Below, piece after piece: positions 1-5,258 of a stretch of 5,258 bases of DNA (the stretch's first letter is position 1; the number at the start of each line of letters is the position of its first letter). Position numbers and translations under genes: made by a program. The notes beneath the pieces are model-generated. The model searched no databases, was not told the DNA's origin, and worked only from the letters and a program-made list of their open reading frames with translations. This DNA is from an uncultured Selenomonadaceae bacterium (lineage in GTDB: Bacteria > Bacillota_C > Negativicutes > Selenomonadales > Selenomonadaceae): positions 1 through 5,258 of the forward strand of contig CAMIWP010000103.1 in the NCBI GenBank assembly GCA_946402475.1, given 5' to 3'.

Positions 1-456
1 CTCATGGAAGGCAAACCGCTCCCGTATGCCATACTGCTTCACATGCTCCTCCGTCATGTTCATGGTATAGATGAAGGCGTTTTTCAGCGGCTTCGGGAAC
101 ACCGTGGGAATCTCGTTGCTGTAGATGTAGTTCGAGAAGAACAGCCGCTCCATGAAGGCAATCATCCCGGCGGAAAGATTCATGAAGTAAATGGGCGAAC
201 CGAAAATGAGGGCATCCGCTTCCTTGACCCGCTCAAGAACCGGTGTCAGGTCGTCCTTCATGGCGCAAGTGCCGTGCTCCTTATCCTTCCGCTTGCAGTA
301 GAAGCAACTGATGCACCCCTTGAAGTTCAGGCCGTAAAGCTGGACCAGTTCCGTCTCCGCTCCCGCGTCCTTCGCCCCCCGCAGGGCGCTCTCCAAAAGC
401 TCCGCCGTATTGCACTTCCTTCTGGGGCTTCCATTGATGGCGATGATTTTTTTCAC
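1..456 (-). CDS. Flavodoxin-fold NAD(P)H-dependent FMN oxidoreductase with Cys cluster (3' end outside window)
   Basis: This is the N-terminal 152 residues of a flavoprotein of the NADPH-dependent FMN reductase / iron-sulfur flavoprotein-like family, cytosolic electron-transfer enzymes that bind FMN. The protein opens with MKKIIAINGSPR, the phosphate-binding loop of the fold. The second FMN-contacting motif GSPIY is at about residues 86-90. Between them, residues 48-64 carry Cys48, Cys51, Cys54 and Cys64 (C-x2-C-x2-C-x9-C), placed like the cysteines that ligate a 4Fe-4S cluster in archaeal Isf; whether this protein holds a cluster is inference. The start is taken as GTG at 456: an AGGAGG lies 7 nt upstream of it, but only 1 nt from an in-frame ATG at 462. 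The gene runs off the left edge with no stop, so roughly a quarter or more is missing. It follows the histidine kinase on the same strand and has its own promoter. The substrate is unknown. Confidence 0.88.
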   Translation of the reverse strand, partial: MKKIIAINGSPRRKCNTAELLESALRGAKDAGAETELVQLYGLNFKGCISCFYCKRKDKEHGTCAMKDDLTPVLERVKEADALIFGSPIYFMNLSAGMIAFMERLFFSNYIYSNEIPTVFPKPLKNAFIYTMNMTEEHVKQYGIRERFAFHE

Positions 457-463
457 AGGCATT

Positions 464-469
464 CCTCCT
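464..469 (-). promoter_or_regulatory. Shine-Dalgarno of the flavodoxin-like gene
   Basis: A perfect AGGAGG reads on the minus strand. It sits 7 nt from GTG at 456 and only 1 nt from ATG at 462. The normal spacing favours the GTG start, which also begins the protein exactly at the conserved KKIIAINGSPR strand. Confidence 0.75.
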
Positions 470-494
470 CGTATGGATTTGATGCAACAGGATG

Positions 495-536
495 AGTATA
501 CCATAATTTTATGACTTCAATGTGACTTTTTGCGAC
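495..536 (-). promoter_or_regulatory. Promoter of the flavodoxin-like gene with OmpR/PhoB-type direct-repeat operator
   Basis: On the minus strand a near-consensus -10 TATACT (495-500) lies about 40 nt upstream of the GTG start. There is no good -35. In its place are direct repeats, seen on the plus strand as TATGAC (510-515), TGTGAC (521-526) and TGCGAC (531-536), with periods of 11 and 10 bp. A poor -35 covered by direct repeats about one helical turn apart is the classic architecture of a promoter activated by an OmpR/PhoB-family regulator. The block matches the response-regulator promoter at 2330-2370 at 34 of 41 positions by my own alignment, with identical spacing to the -10. The operator overlaps the histidine kinase stop codon (517-519) and its last codons. 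That the neighbouring regulator binds here is inference. Confidence 0.7.
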
Positions 537-1617
537 AATTTTCCGCCTGATGCGACATGCTCAAGGGAAGCGCCACCATCATCTCCGTGCCCTCCCCTTC
601 CTTGCTGCGGCACTCCACGGTGCCGCCCAGGAGCTCCACGATGCGCCTGACAATGGACAATCCCAGGCCGTGTCCCTGCCCTTTGTGGGATTCCTCGCAC
701 TGGTAGAACGGCTCGAAGATGTGTCCCAGCTTCTCCGGCGGAATGCCGATGCCCTCATCGCGAATGCACACAAAAACACTCGCTTCCCCTACACGTCCGG
801 AGATATGGAGCGTCCCCCCCTGCCTTGAGTATTTCACGGCATTATCGATGAGGTTCAGCCAGACCTGCTTGGTCATGTCGGGATCCGTCTCTATCCTCAT
901 GGGAGGAAGTTCCACCGAAAAGGAGAGTCCCTTGTCATCCCACCGCTCGGAAAGGAGAATGACGCACTGCCGGATCTGCTCATCCAGGGCCACCTCTTCC
1001 CTGCGGGAAACGATGCCCTGGGCGTCCAGTCGGGACAGCTGCAGAAGATTCTCCGCAAGGCGTGAGAGACGAAGCGCCTCTTCATGGAGAAGGGCAAGAT
1101 ACTCTTTCCGCTCCTTCTCCTCAATCCCATTTTCCATGAGAATTTCCGTGAAGCCGACAATGGAGGAGAGGGGCGTCTTGAACTCATGGGAAACACTTCC
1201 CGTGAAATCCCGTCTCATGTGTTCCATTCCGGAAAGTTCCTTCGTCATGCGGTTGAAATTCTCGATCAGGGAGTACCCCTCGGCAACGCCGATCCGCCAA
1301 TCCGGCATTGGAACCCGTATGCTGAAATCTCCCCTGGCAATGAGCCCGGTTGCGTCCACCACCGCCTTGGCGGGACGGATGTAGTACCCTGCCTCCCATG
1401 CCAGGGCCGCGCCGGAGAGCAGGACGGTGATGCTGCTGCAAAGGATCAGCGATGTGGACAGCTCCATGGAAGAGCCCGTCACGCGATCCAAAAGGAACAC
1501 CAGCAGGCTGGAGATCATGCAGCTTGCTGCCAGGGTCAACAGGGTGGAGAGAGCGTGGTACAAGCGAAGGGGCAGGACACACTTTCCTTCCCGCAACAGG
1601 GAGAGCAACGCGTTCAT
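517..1617 (-). CDS. Membrane sensor histidine kinase (HAMP-HisKA-HATPase_c)
   Basis: This 366-residue orthodox sensor kinase autophosphorylates on His and passes the phosphate to its partner regulator. Two hydrophobic helices at about 24-45 and 55-77 anchor it, leaving only about ten residues outside the membrane, so there is no room for a periplasmic or extracellular sensor domain. A HAMP-like linker (about 78-130) leads to the dimerisation helix with SVSHEFKTPL, where His144 is the predicted phosphoacceptor. The ATPase domain shows the N box NLIDNAVKYS (255-264), G1 DEGIGI (287-292), F box FEPFYQ (301-306) and G2 GHGLGLSIV (315-323), all intact. The ATG overlaps the regulator stop as ATGA and has a GGAGGAGG a few nt upstream inside the regulator gene, so the two are translationally coupled. 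Its last codons double as part of the promoter/operator of the next gene. The stimulus is unknown. Confidence 0.95.
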   Translation of the reverse strand: MNALLSLLREGKCVLPLRLYHALSTLLTLAASCMISSLLVFLLDRVTGSSMELSTSLILCSSITVLLSGAALAWEAGYYIRPAKAVVDATGLIARGDFSIRVPMPDWRIGVAEGYSLIENFNRMTKELSGMEHMRRDFTGSVSHEFKTPLSSIVGFTEILMENGIEEKERKEYLALLHEEALRLSRLAENLLQLSRLDAQGIVSRREEVALDEQIRQCVILLSERWDDKGLSFSVELPPMRIETDPDMTKQVWLNLIDNAVKYSRQGGTLHISGRVGEASVFVCIRDEGIGIPPEKLGHIFEPFYQCEESHKGQGHGLGLSIVRRIVELLGGTVECRSKEGEGTEMMVALPLSMSHQAENCRKKSH

Positions 1618-2297
1618 TTCCCCTCCTCCGCAAAGACAGCCTTGTACCCAAGCCCCCGCACGGTCAGGATGGAGAAATCCGGATGGTTCCCGAAGCGGTG
1701 GCGCAGTTTTTTGATGTGGGCGTCCACATTGCGGCTGTCCGTATCCTTGGACACGCCCCAGATCTCATCCAGCAGTTCCTGCCGTGTGAAGATCTTCCCC
1801 GGCTGGTTGAGGAGCTTGAAAAGAAGGTAAAATTCCTTCGGAGGCAGATGCTCCACATGCTCTCCCGTCCGAACGGAAAGGGCCTCATAATCCAGGATCG
1901 TTCCACGGATCGAGAGCCGTTTCTCCTTCATGAGCTGCGCCCGCCGAAGCAGCGCCTCCACCCGCAAGAGCAATTCCTTCAAATGGATGGGCTTCACCAT
2001 GTAATCGTCCGTTCCCGCGCGAAACCCCTTTTCCATGTCCTCCATCTGGCCCCTTGCCGTGATCATCAGGATGGGAAGGGTCATCTTGGAGGAACGCAGC
2101 GACTGGGTCAGGGCATATCCGTCCATCCTGGGCATCATGACATCGCTGATGACCAGGTCGATATGCTCCCGCTCCATGCAGGCAAGGGCCTCCTCCCCGT
2201 CAAAAGCCGGAACTACCCGGTACTGCGCTTGCTTCAGCTTGGCGCATATCATGCGGTTCAATGTCGCATCATCTTCCACCACCAAAATGGAAAACAT
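1614..2297 (-). CDS. OmpR/PhoB-family response regulator
   Basis: This 227-residue two-domain DNA-binding response regulator has the usual length for the family. The receiver domain (about 1-118) has the acidic pair Asp9/Asp10, the phosphoacceptor Asp52 in ISDVMMP, Thr80 and Lys102 (KPIHL), so all catalytic positions are present. The C-terminal winged helix (about 128-224) carries the LPPKEFYLL helix start, a recognition helix around 186-202 (TDSRNVDAHIKKLRHRF) and the wing RGLGYK (214-219). It is the first gene of the minus-strand operon and overlaps the kinase by 4 bp. AGGGGA 5 nt before the ATG serves as ribosome binding site. Its own promoter carries a TATGAC direct repeat with 11-bp period, suggesting autoregulation. 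I do not recognise a specific named orthologue. Confidence 0.95.
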   Translation of the reverse strand: MFSILVVEDDATLNRMICAKLKQAQYRVVPAFDGEEALACMEREHIDLVISDVMMPRMDGYALTQSLRSSKMTLPILMITARGQMEDMEKGFRAGTDDYMVKPIHLKELLLRVEALLRRAQLMKEKRLSIRGTILDYEALSVRTGEHVEHLPPKEFYLLFKLLNQPGKIFTRQELLDEIWGVSKDTDSRNVDAHIKKLRHRFGNHPDFSILTVRGLGYKAVFAEEGK

Positions 2298-2329
2298 CCC
2301 TCTCCCCTCGCTTTCATCTCCTTTCCTTT

Positions 2330-2361
2330 ATTATATCATAGATTTATGACTTCAATATGAC
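2330..2361 (-). promoter_or_regulatory. Promoter of the response regulator-kinase operon with direct-repeat operator
   Basis: On the minus strand a perfect -10 TATAAT (2330-2335) lies 33 nt upstream of the regulator ATG. The -35 region is weak and is occupied by two copies of TATGAC (plus-strand reading; 2345-2350 and 2356-2361) spaced 11 bp, the period expected for tandem OmpR/PhoB-type subunits. The distance from the -10 to the first repeat is the same as in the flavodoxin promoter at 495-536. The natural interpretation is positive autoregulation by the encoded regulator. The DNA pattern is directly visible; the identity of the binding protein is inferred. Confidence 0.72.
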
Positions 2362-2384
2362 CTTTTGGGAGAAAGAGATTTTCT

Positions 2385-2414
2385 CTGACGTTCCCCCTGC
2401 TTTTGTGATAAGAT
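2385..2414 (+). promoter_or_regulatory. Candidate promoter of the CDF transporter gene
   Basis: CTGACG (2385-2390) and TAAGAT (2409-2414) are separated by 18 bp, each 4 of 6 to the sigma-70-type consensus, with a TGTG just before the -10 that may help. The ATG follows about 43 nt downstream. The TATGAC operator of the divergent regulator operon lies 24 bp upstream of this -35, so a shared regulator is possible. This is a weak-consensus call. Confidence 0.4.
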
Positions 2415-2442
2415 AGAACGCTGAAAAGAAATTTTACACAGT

Positions 2443-2448
2443 AAGGAG
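2443..2448 (+). promoter_or_regulatory. Shine-Dalgarno of the CDF transporter
   Basis: AAGGAG lies 9 nt before the ATG at 2458 and supports that start. Confidence 0.7.
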
Positions 2449-2457
2449 CAAAAGACG

Positions 2458-3609
2458 ATGTCAACTTTCGAGGAAAACAAAAAAACGCCTCAGGCAACTG
2501 CCGAAGCGAACCGTAACAGCGTCATCATCCGAACCAGCATCATCGGTATCCTGACCAATGTATTCCTGGCGGCGTTCAAGGCGGCCATCGGTGTCATGTC
2601 CAACTCCATCGCCGTGATCCTGGATGCCGTGAACAATCTCTCCGATGCCCTCTCCTCCATCATCACCATCATCGGGACGAAGCTGGCGGGGAAACTGCCG
2701 GACAAAAAACACCCGCTGGGCTACGGAAGAATCGAGTATCTCAGCGCTCTGACCGTGGCGGGCATCGTTTTCTACGCCGGCGTCACCTCCGCCGTGGAAT
2801 CGATCAAAAAGATCCTGCATCCCGAGCAGCCCGACTACAGCATGGTCTCCCTTGTCATCATCGCCGCAGCCGTTGTGGTCAAAATCGTGCTGGGAAAGTA
2901 TGTGAAAGCCCAGGGAGAGAAGGTGAACTCCGGTTCCCTGGTCGCCTCCGGCTCGGATGCCCTCTTCGACGCCATCCTTTCCCTCTCGGTCCTGCTCTCG
3001 GCGATCCTTTTCATCCTGAGCGGCGTATCCTTGGAAGCCTATGTGGGCGTCATCATCTCGGGTTTCATCATCAAATCCGCCATCGAAATGATGACGGACA
3101 CGCTGAACGAGATCTTGGGGATTCGCGCCGACCGGGAGATCACATCCCGGATCAAGCAGCTTCTCTCGGAGGAACCGGAGGTCCGGGGCGCCTATGACCT
3201 CATCCTTTACAATTACGGCCCCGACAGGGACTACGCCTCCGTGCATCTGGAGTTACCGGATACCATGAGCGTAAAGGATGTGGACAAGCTCACCCGAAAA
3301 GTCGAGGCAAAGGTCTACAGGGAAACCGGCGTGATTCTGGTAGGAGTCGGCGTGTATTCCTACAATACGGAGGACAACGAGGCCGCGAAGATCCGGAACG
3401 ATGTGCAGGAACGCGTCCTGGCCCATGACTGGGCCGTTCAGTTCCACGGCTTCTACGTGGACACGGCCGCCAAGGAGATGCGCTTCGACGTGGTCATGAG
3501 CTTTGACATCAACCATGCGGAAGGCCTGCACATCCTTCAGAAAGAAATGGCGCAGGCCTATCCGGAGTACGCCATCCAGATCGTGCCGGACGTGGACATA
3601 TCGGATTGA
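2458..3609 (+). CDS. Cation diffusion facilitator (CDF) family transporter with extended C-terminal region
   Basis: This 383-residue inner-membrane protein of the CDF family exchanges divalent metal ions for protons, usually exporting Zn, Fe, Mn or similar. Six hydrophobic segments are visible at about 22-46, 49-74, 94-115, 128-148, 165-190 and 192-215. The family signatures are the SIAVILDAVNNLSD block in TM2 (50-63), KHPLGYGRIEYL in the TM2-TM3 loop (84-95) and SGSDALFD in TM5 (164-171). Aligned from memory to E. coli YiiP/FieF, the four membrane-site ligands D45, D49, H153, D157 become N59, D63, A163, D167, so the metal site is not the standard one and the substrate cannot be called. After the usual cytoplasmic ferredoxin-like domain (about 227-302) there is a further stretch of about 75 residues (307-381) with the same helix-strand order; most family members near 300 residues lack it. 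It is divergent from the regulator operon. No terminator hairpin is evident after the stop. Confidence 0.92.
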   Translation: MSTFEENKKTPQATAEANRNSVIIRTSIIGILTNVFLAAFKAAIGVMSNSIAVILDAVNNLSDALSSIITIIGTKLAGKLPDKKHPLGYGRIEYLSALTVAGIVFYAGVTSAVESIKKILHPEQPDYSMVSLVIIAAAVVVKIVLGKYVKAQGEKVNSGSLVASGSDALFDAILSLSVLLSAILFILSGVSLEAYVGVIISGFIIKSAIEMMTDTLNEILGIRADREITSRIKQLLSEEPEVRGAYDLILYNYGPDRDYASVHLELPDTMSVKDVDKLTRKVEAKVYRETGVILVGVGVYSYNTEDNEAAKIRNDVQERVLAHDWAVQFHGFYVDTAAKEMRFDVVMSFDINHAEGLHILQKEMAQAYPEYAIQIVPDVDISD

Positions 3610-3647
3610 GCGACGTTGCGGGGCAGGCATCGAAGAATCTACTCATT

Positions 3648-4709
3648 TCAGCGTGCAGGAAGGATACGAAATGCCTCTGTTCCACGGACAAACATCACCT
3701 TGCAGTACATCTCCCTCCGCTCATGCACCATTCGGAATGCCTCTCGATATTCCCTCAGGGGGAAGCGATGCGTAATAAGGGGCAGGAGATCCATCTTCTT
3801 CTCTTGCATTCCCCATAAGGCTTGCTTCCAATCGTTATGACGTTGCCCGAAGTTGCTGTTCCATGTACCAACAATGTGCAATTCCTTCCGCAGAATCTTC
3901 CAGTAGCCATCCTGGGAAAGGCTCATCGCTCCCATGGGATTCCCCATGCTCACCACGGTACCGAAGTTTCTTGCCGCACGGATGCACGCTTCCCAGGACT
4001 CGGATTCCCCCGTTCCCTCGATGCAGGCATCCGCTCCCTGTCCGTCTGTCAAATCTTCCACGAATTCTTCCAAACGATCTTTTCGCACATTCAAAACCAA
4101 CGGAAAACCTAGCTTTTTCGCAAATTCTACCTTATCGTCCGTGCGCGCTGCCAACAGAATATTTTTCACTCCCGCGGCTCTCGCCCACTGCGCCAGAATC
4201 AGCCCGATGGTGCCAACACCATAGATGAGAACCGTATCCCCCACCCCTGCGCCGCTCTTTTGGAAGGCGTGTAGCGCCACCGCCGCCGGCTCGCACATGG
4301 CAGCTTCCTCATAACTCACGCCCTCCGGCATAAGGCAAAGATTTTCCTTCCTTACCGCCAGATACTCTGCCATGGCCCCGTCTCTGCGAGAGCCGTAGTA
4401 GTCATACTGAGAGCACTGGGCGTAATGCTCCGTCTGGCATGCTTCGCACTTGCCGCAGGGCAGGAGCGGGAACACGGACGCCCCCTGCCCGATCAACCCC
4501 GCCTCCCCTGCTTCCACGATTTCCCCGGCAAACTCATGGCCGATGATGGTAGGGAACTGATAGGTGCCCTTCTTGAACACGCGCGGGATGTCGCTGCCGC
4601 AAATACCCACCGCGCGTATTTTCAGCAATACCTCGCCCTCTTTTCTCCGGGGCATCGGCACATCCTCATACCGCAGATCCCCGATTCCGTGCAGGTTCAA
4701 CGCCTTCAT
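3648..4709 (-). CDS. Zinc-dependent polyol-phosphate dehydrogenase, GatD/TarJ-like (MDR family)
   Basis: This 353-residue medium-chain dehydrogenase/reductase oxidises a polyol phosphate or reduces the matching ketose phosphate. The catalytic zinc ligands are Cys37 (GICGSD), His58 with Glu59 (GHEF) and Glu140 (EP). The structural zinc cysteines 85, 88, 91 and 99 are all present. The Rossmann loop is GVGTIG (164-169). Segments such as CGSDIPRVFKKG, GSRRDGAMAEY and KILRKEL closely resemble E. coli galactitol-1-phosphate dehydrogenase. At the end of the second Rossmann strand the usual Asp is replaced by Arg189 (AARTDDK), which suggests NADP(H) rather than NAD(H). The start is the ATG at 4709, overlapping the stop of the upstream cytidylyltransferase as ATGA; the reading frame is open further upstream, but that part only shadows the neighbour. 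The pairing argues for a TarJ-like role supplying a polyol phosphate for CDP activation. The exact substrate is uncertain. Confidence 0.9.
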   Translation of the reverse strand: MKALNLHGIGDLRYEDVPMPRRKEGEVLLKIRAVGICGSDIPRVFKKGTYQFPTIIGHEFAGEIVEAGEAGLIGQGASVFPLLPCGKCEACQTEHYAQCSQYDYYGSRRDGAMAEYLAVRKENLCLMPEGVSYEEAAMCEPAAVALHAFQKSGAGVGDTVLIYGVGTIGLILAQWARAAGVKNILLAARTDDKVEFAKKLGFPLVLNVRKDRLEEFVEDLTDGQGADACIEGTGESESWEACIRAARNFGTVVSMGNPMGAMSLSQDGYWKILRKELHIVGTWNSNFGQRHNDWKQALWGMQEKKMDLLPLITHRFPLREYREAFRMVHERREMYCKVMFVRGTEAFRILPAR

Positions 4710-5258
4710 TTCAGCCACGCATCCTTTTTTACCGCCAACAATGCCTTGAACAGCTCGATATCCTCCGTGCTGGTCAGCTTGATGTTCCGCTCCGAACCCT
4801 TGGCGAAGTGGATGTTCCAGCCCAGAGCGTTCTGCATGGCAGAGATCGAGTCCATCCGAATGCCCCTCGCATCCGCAGCCGCATACATCTCCCGCATCCG
4901 CCGTCCCGACACGGCCTCCGGCGTCTGTCCCCGCACCAGACTGCCGCGCTCCACCTCCCGGGAGGTATACTGCTTGTCCGTCCGCGCATACATGGTATCC
5001 GCACAATCCAGAATCGTCATGGAATTCCCGTAGGAGCGGCACACGGCGATGGTATCCGACAGGGACTCTGCCGTCACCAAGGGGCGCACGCTGTCATGGA
5101 CGACAATGACATCCTCGTCCGCCACATCCCCCAGCGACTCCATCCCCAGGCGCGTGGAGAAAAACCGTGTCTCTCCACCGGAAACGATTCCCGAAAGCTT
5201 CGTGATCTTGTACTGCTTCGCATAGCCCAGCAGAATCTTCTCCCAGCCGTCAATGCAA
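4706..5258 (-). CDS. IspD/TarI-family cytidylyltransferase (5' end outside window)
   Basis: These are the C-terminal 183 residues of a CTP-dependent sugar- or polyol-phosphate cytidylyltransferase. Members are about 230-240 residues, so some 50 N-terminal residues, including the glycine-rich CTP loop, are missing beyond the right edge. The frame stays open to the edge through GIVSGGETRFFSTRLGM, matching the conserved GG-x2-R-x2-S segment, so the first in-window ATG at 5143 is not the true start. Other family marks are VVHDSVRP (HDAARP in IspD), RGQTPEAV (the QTP motif) and GSERNIKLTSTEDI (the NIKIT-P-DL motif). The family includes IspD of isoprenoid synthesis and TarI/Bcs1-type ribitol-5-phosphate cytidylyltransferases. 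The 4-bp overlap with a polyol-phosphate dehydrogenase favours the second role, giving a CDP-polyol for a surface polymer. That assignment is inferred from context. Confidence 0.85.
   Translation of the reverse strand, partial: CIDGWEKILLGYAKQYKITKLSGIVSGGETRFFSTRLGMESLGDVADEDVIVVHDSVRPLVTAESLSDTIAVCRSYGNSMTILDCADTMYARTDKQYTSREVERGSLVRGQTPEAVSGRRMREMYAAADARGIRMDSISAMQNALGWNIHFAKGSERNIKLTSTEDIELFKALLAVKKDAWLK

Noticed and set aside
457..462. ATG at 462 as flavodoxin start
   Set aside because: It is only 1 nt from the AGGAGG, too close for efficient initiation; the GTG at 456 has normal spacing.
4..495. Plus-strand open frame of 163 residues
   Set aside because: It is antisense to the flavodoxin-like gene, whose minus-strand frame has clear FMN motifs and a ribosome binding site; the plus frame shows no family features.
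1084..1830. Plus-strand open frame of 248 residues
   Set aside because: Antisense shadow of the kinase and regulator with no recognisable domain or ribosome binding site.
1452..2360. Plus-strand open frame of 302 residues over the regulator
   Set aside because: It lies antisense to the well-supported kinase and regulator genes and its composition is typical of a GC-driven shadow frame.
2461..3246. Minus-strand open frame of 261 residues
   Set aside because: Antisense to the CDF gene; its Asp- and Gly-rich composition mirrors the Ile/Val/Ala codons of the membrane helices.
3834..3839. Isolated TATGAC-like site inside the dehydrogenase gene
   Set aside because: It is a single unit without a second repeat at 11 bp or a -10 box, so probably chance.
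3648..5042. Longer dehydrogenase frame starting at 5042
   Set aside because: The extra N-terminal part is out-of-frame translation of the cytidylyltransferase; family homology begins exactly at the ATG at 4709.
4706..5143. Cytidylyltransferase starting at the ATG at 5143
   Set aside because: The same frame continues upstream to the window edge with conserved family residues (SGGETR), so this ATG is internal.

Overview
The window is a compact bacterial chromosomal stretch with about six genes. It is moderately GC-rich, has strong AGGAGG-type ribosome binding sites, 4-bp ATGA gene overlaps, an OmpR-type two-component pair and a Bacillota-style cation diffusion facilitator. It looks like Bacillota, possibly Clostridia or Negativicutes. 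That placement is inferred from style and cannot be fixed without a search. There are no RNA genes, mobile elements or CRISPR arrays.

Layout. Minus strand, right to left from 2297 to 1: an OmpR/PhoB-family response regulator (1614-2297), a membrane sensor histidine kinase overlapping it by 4 bp (517-1617), and a flavodoxin-fold NAD(P)H/FMN oxidoreductase with a cysteine cluster, cut by the left edge (1-456). Plus strand, divergent from the regulator: a CDF-family divalent-cation transporter (2458-3609). Minus strand, convergent with the transporter after a 38-bp gap: a GatD/TarJ-like zinc-dependent polyol-phosphate dehydrogenase (3648-4709). It overlaps by 4 bp an IspD/TarI-like cytidylyltransferase that is cut by the right edge (4706-5258).

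How it fits together. The best signal is non-coding. A module of about 41 bp occurs twice on the minus strand, 1835 bp apart: upstream of the response regulator and upstream of the flavodoxin gene. Each copy has the direct repeat TATGAC-N5-TRTGAC (11-bp period, as read on the plus strand) at exactly the same distance from a near-consensus -10 box. This is how a binding site for an OmpR/PhoB-type activator should look. It predicts that the two-component system regulates itself and the flavodoxin gene. The second copy lies partly inside the last codons of the kinase gene. The divergent CDF transporter shares the regulator's intergenic region and could be part of the same response; a metal or redox stimulus is an inference.

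The right-hand pair (polyol-phosphate dehydrogenase plus cytidylyltransferase) has the logic of TarJ/TarI: reduce a ketose phosphate, then activate the polyol phosphate as a CDP-polyol for a surface polymer. The exact polyol is not determined by the sequence.
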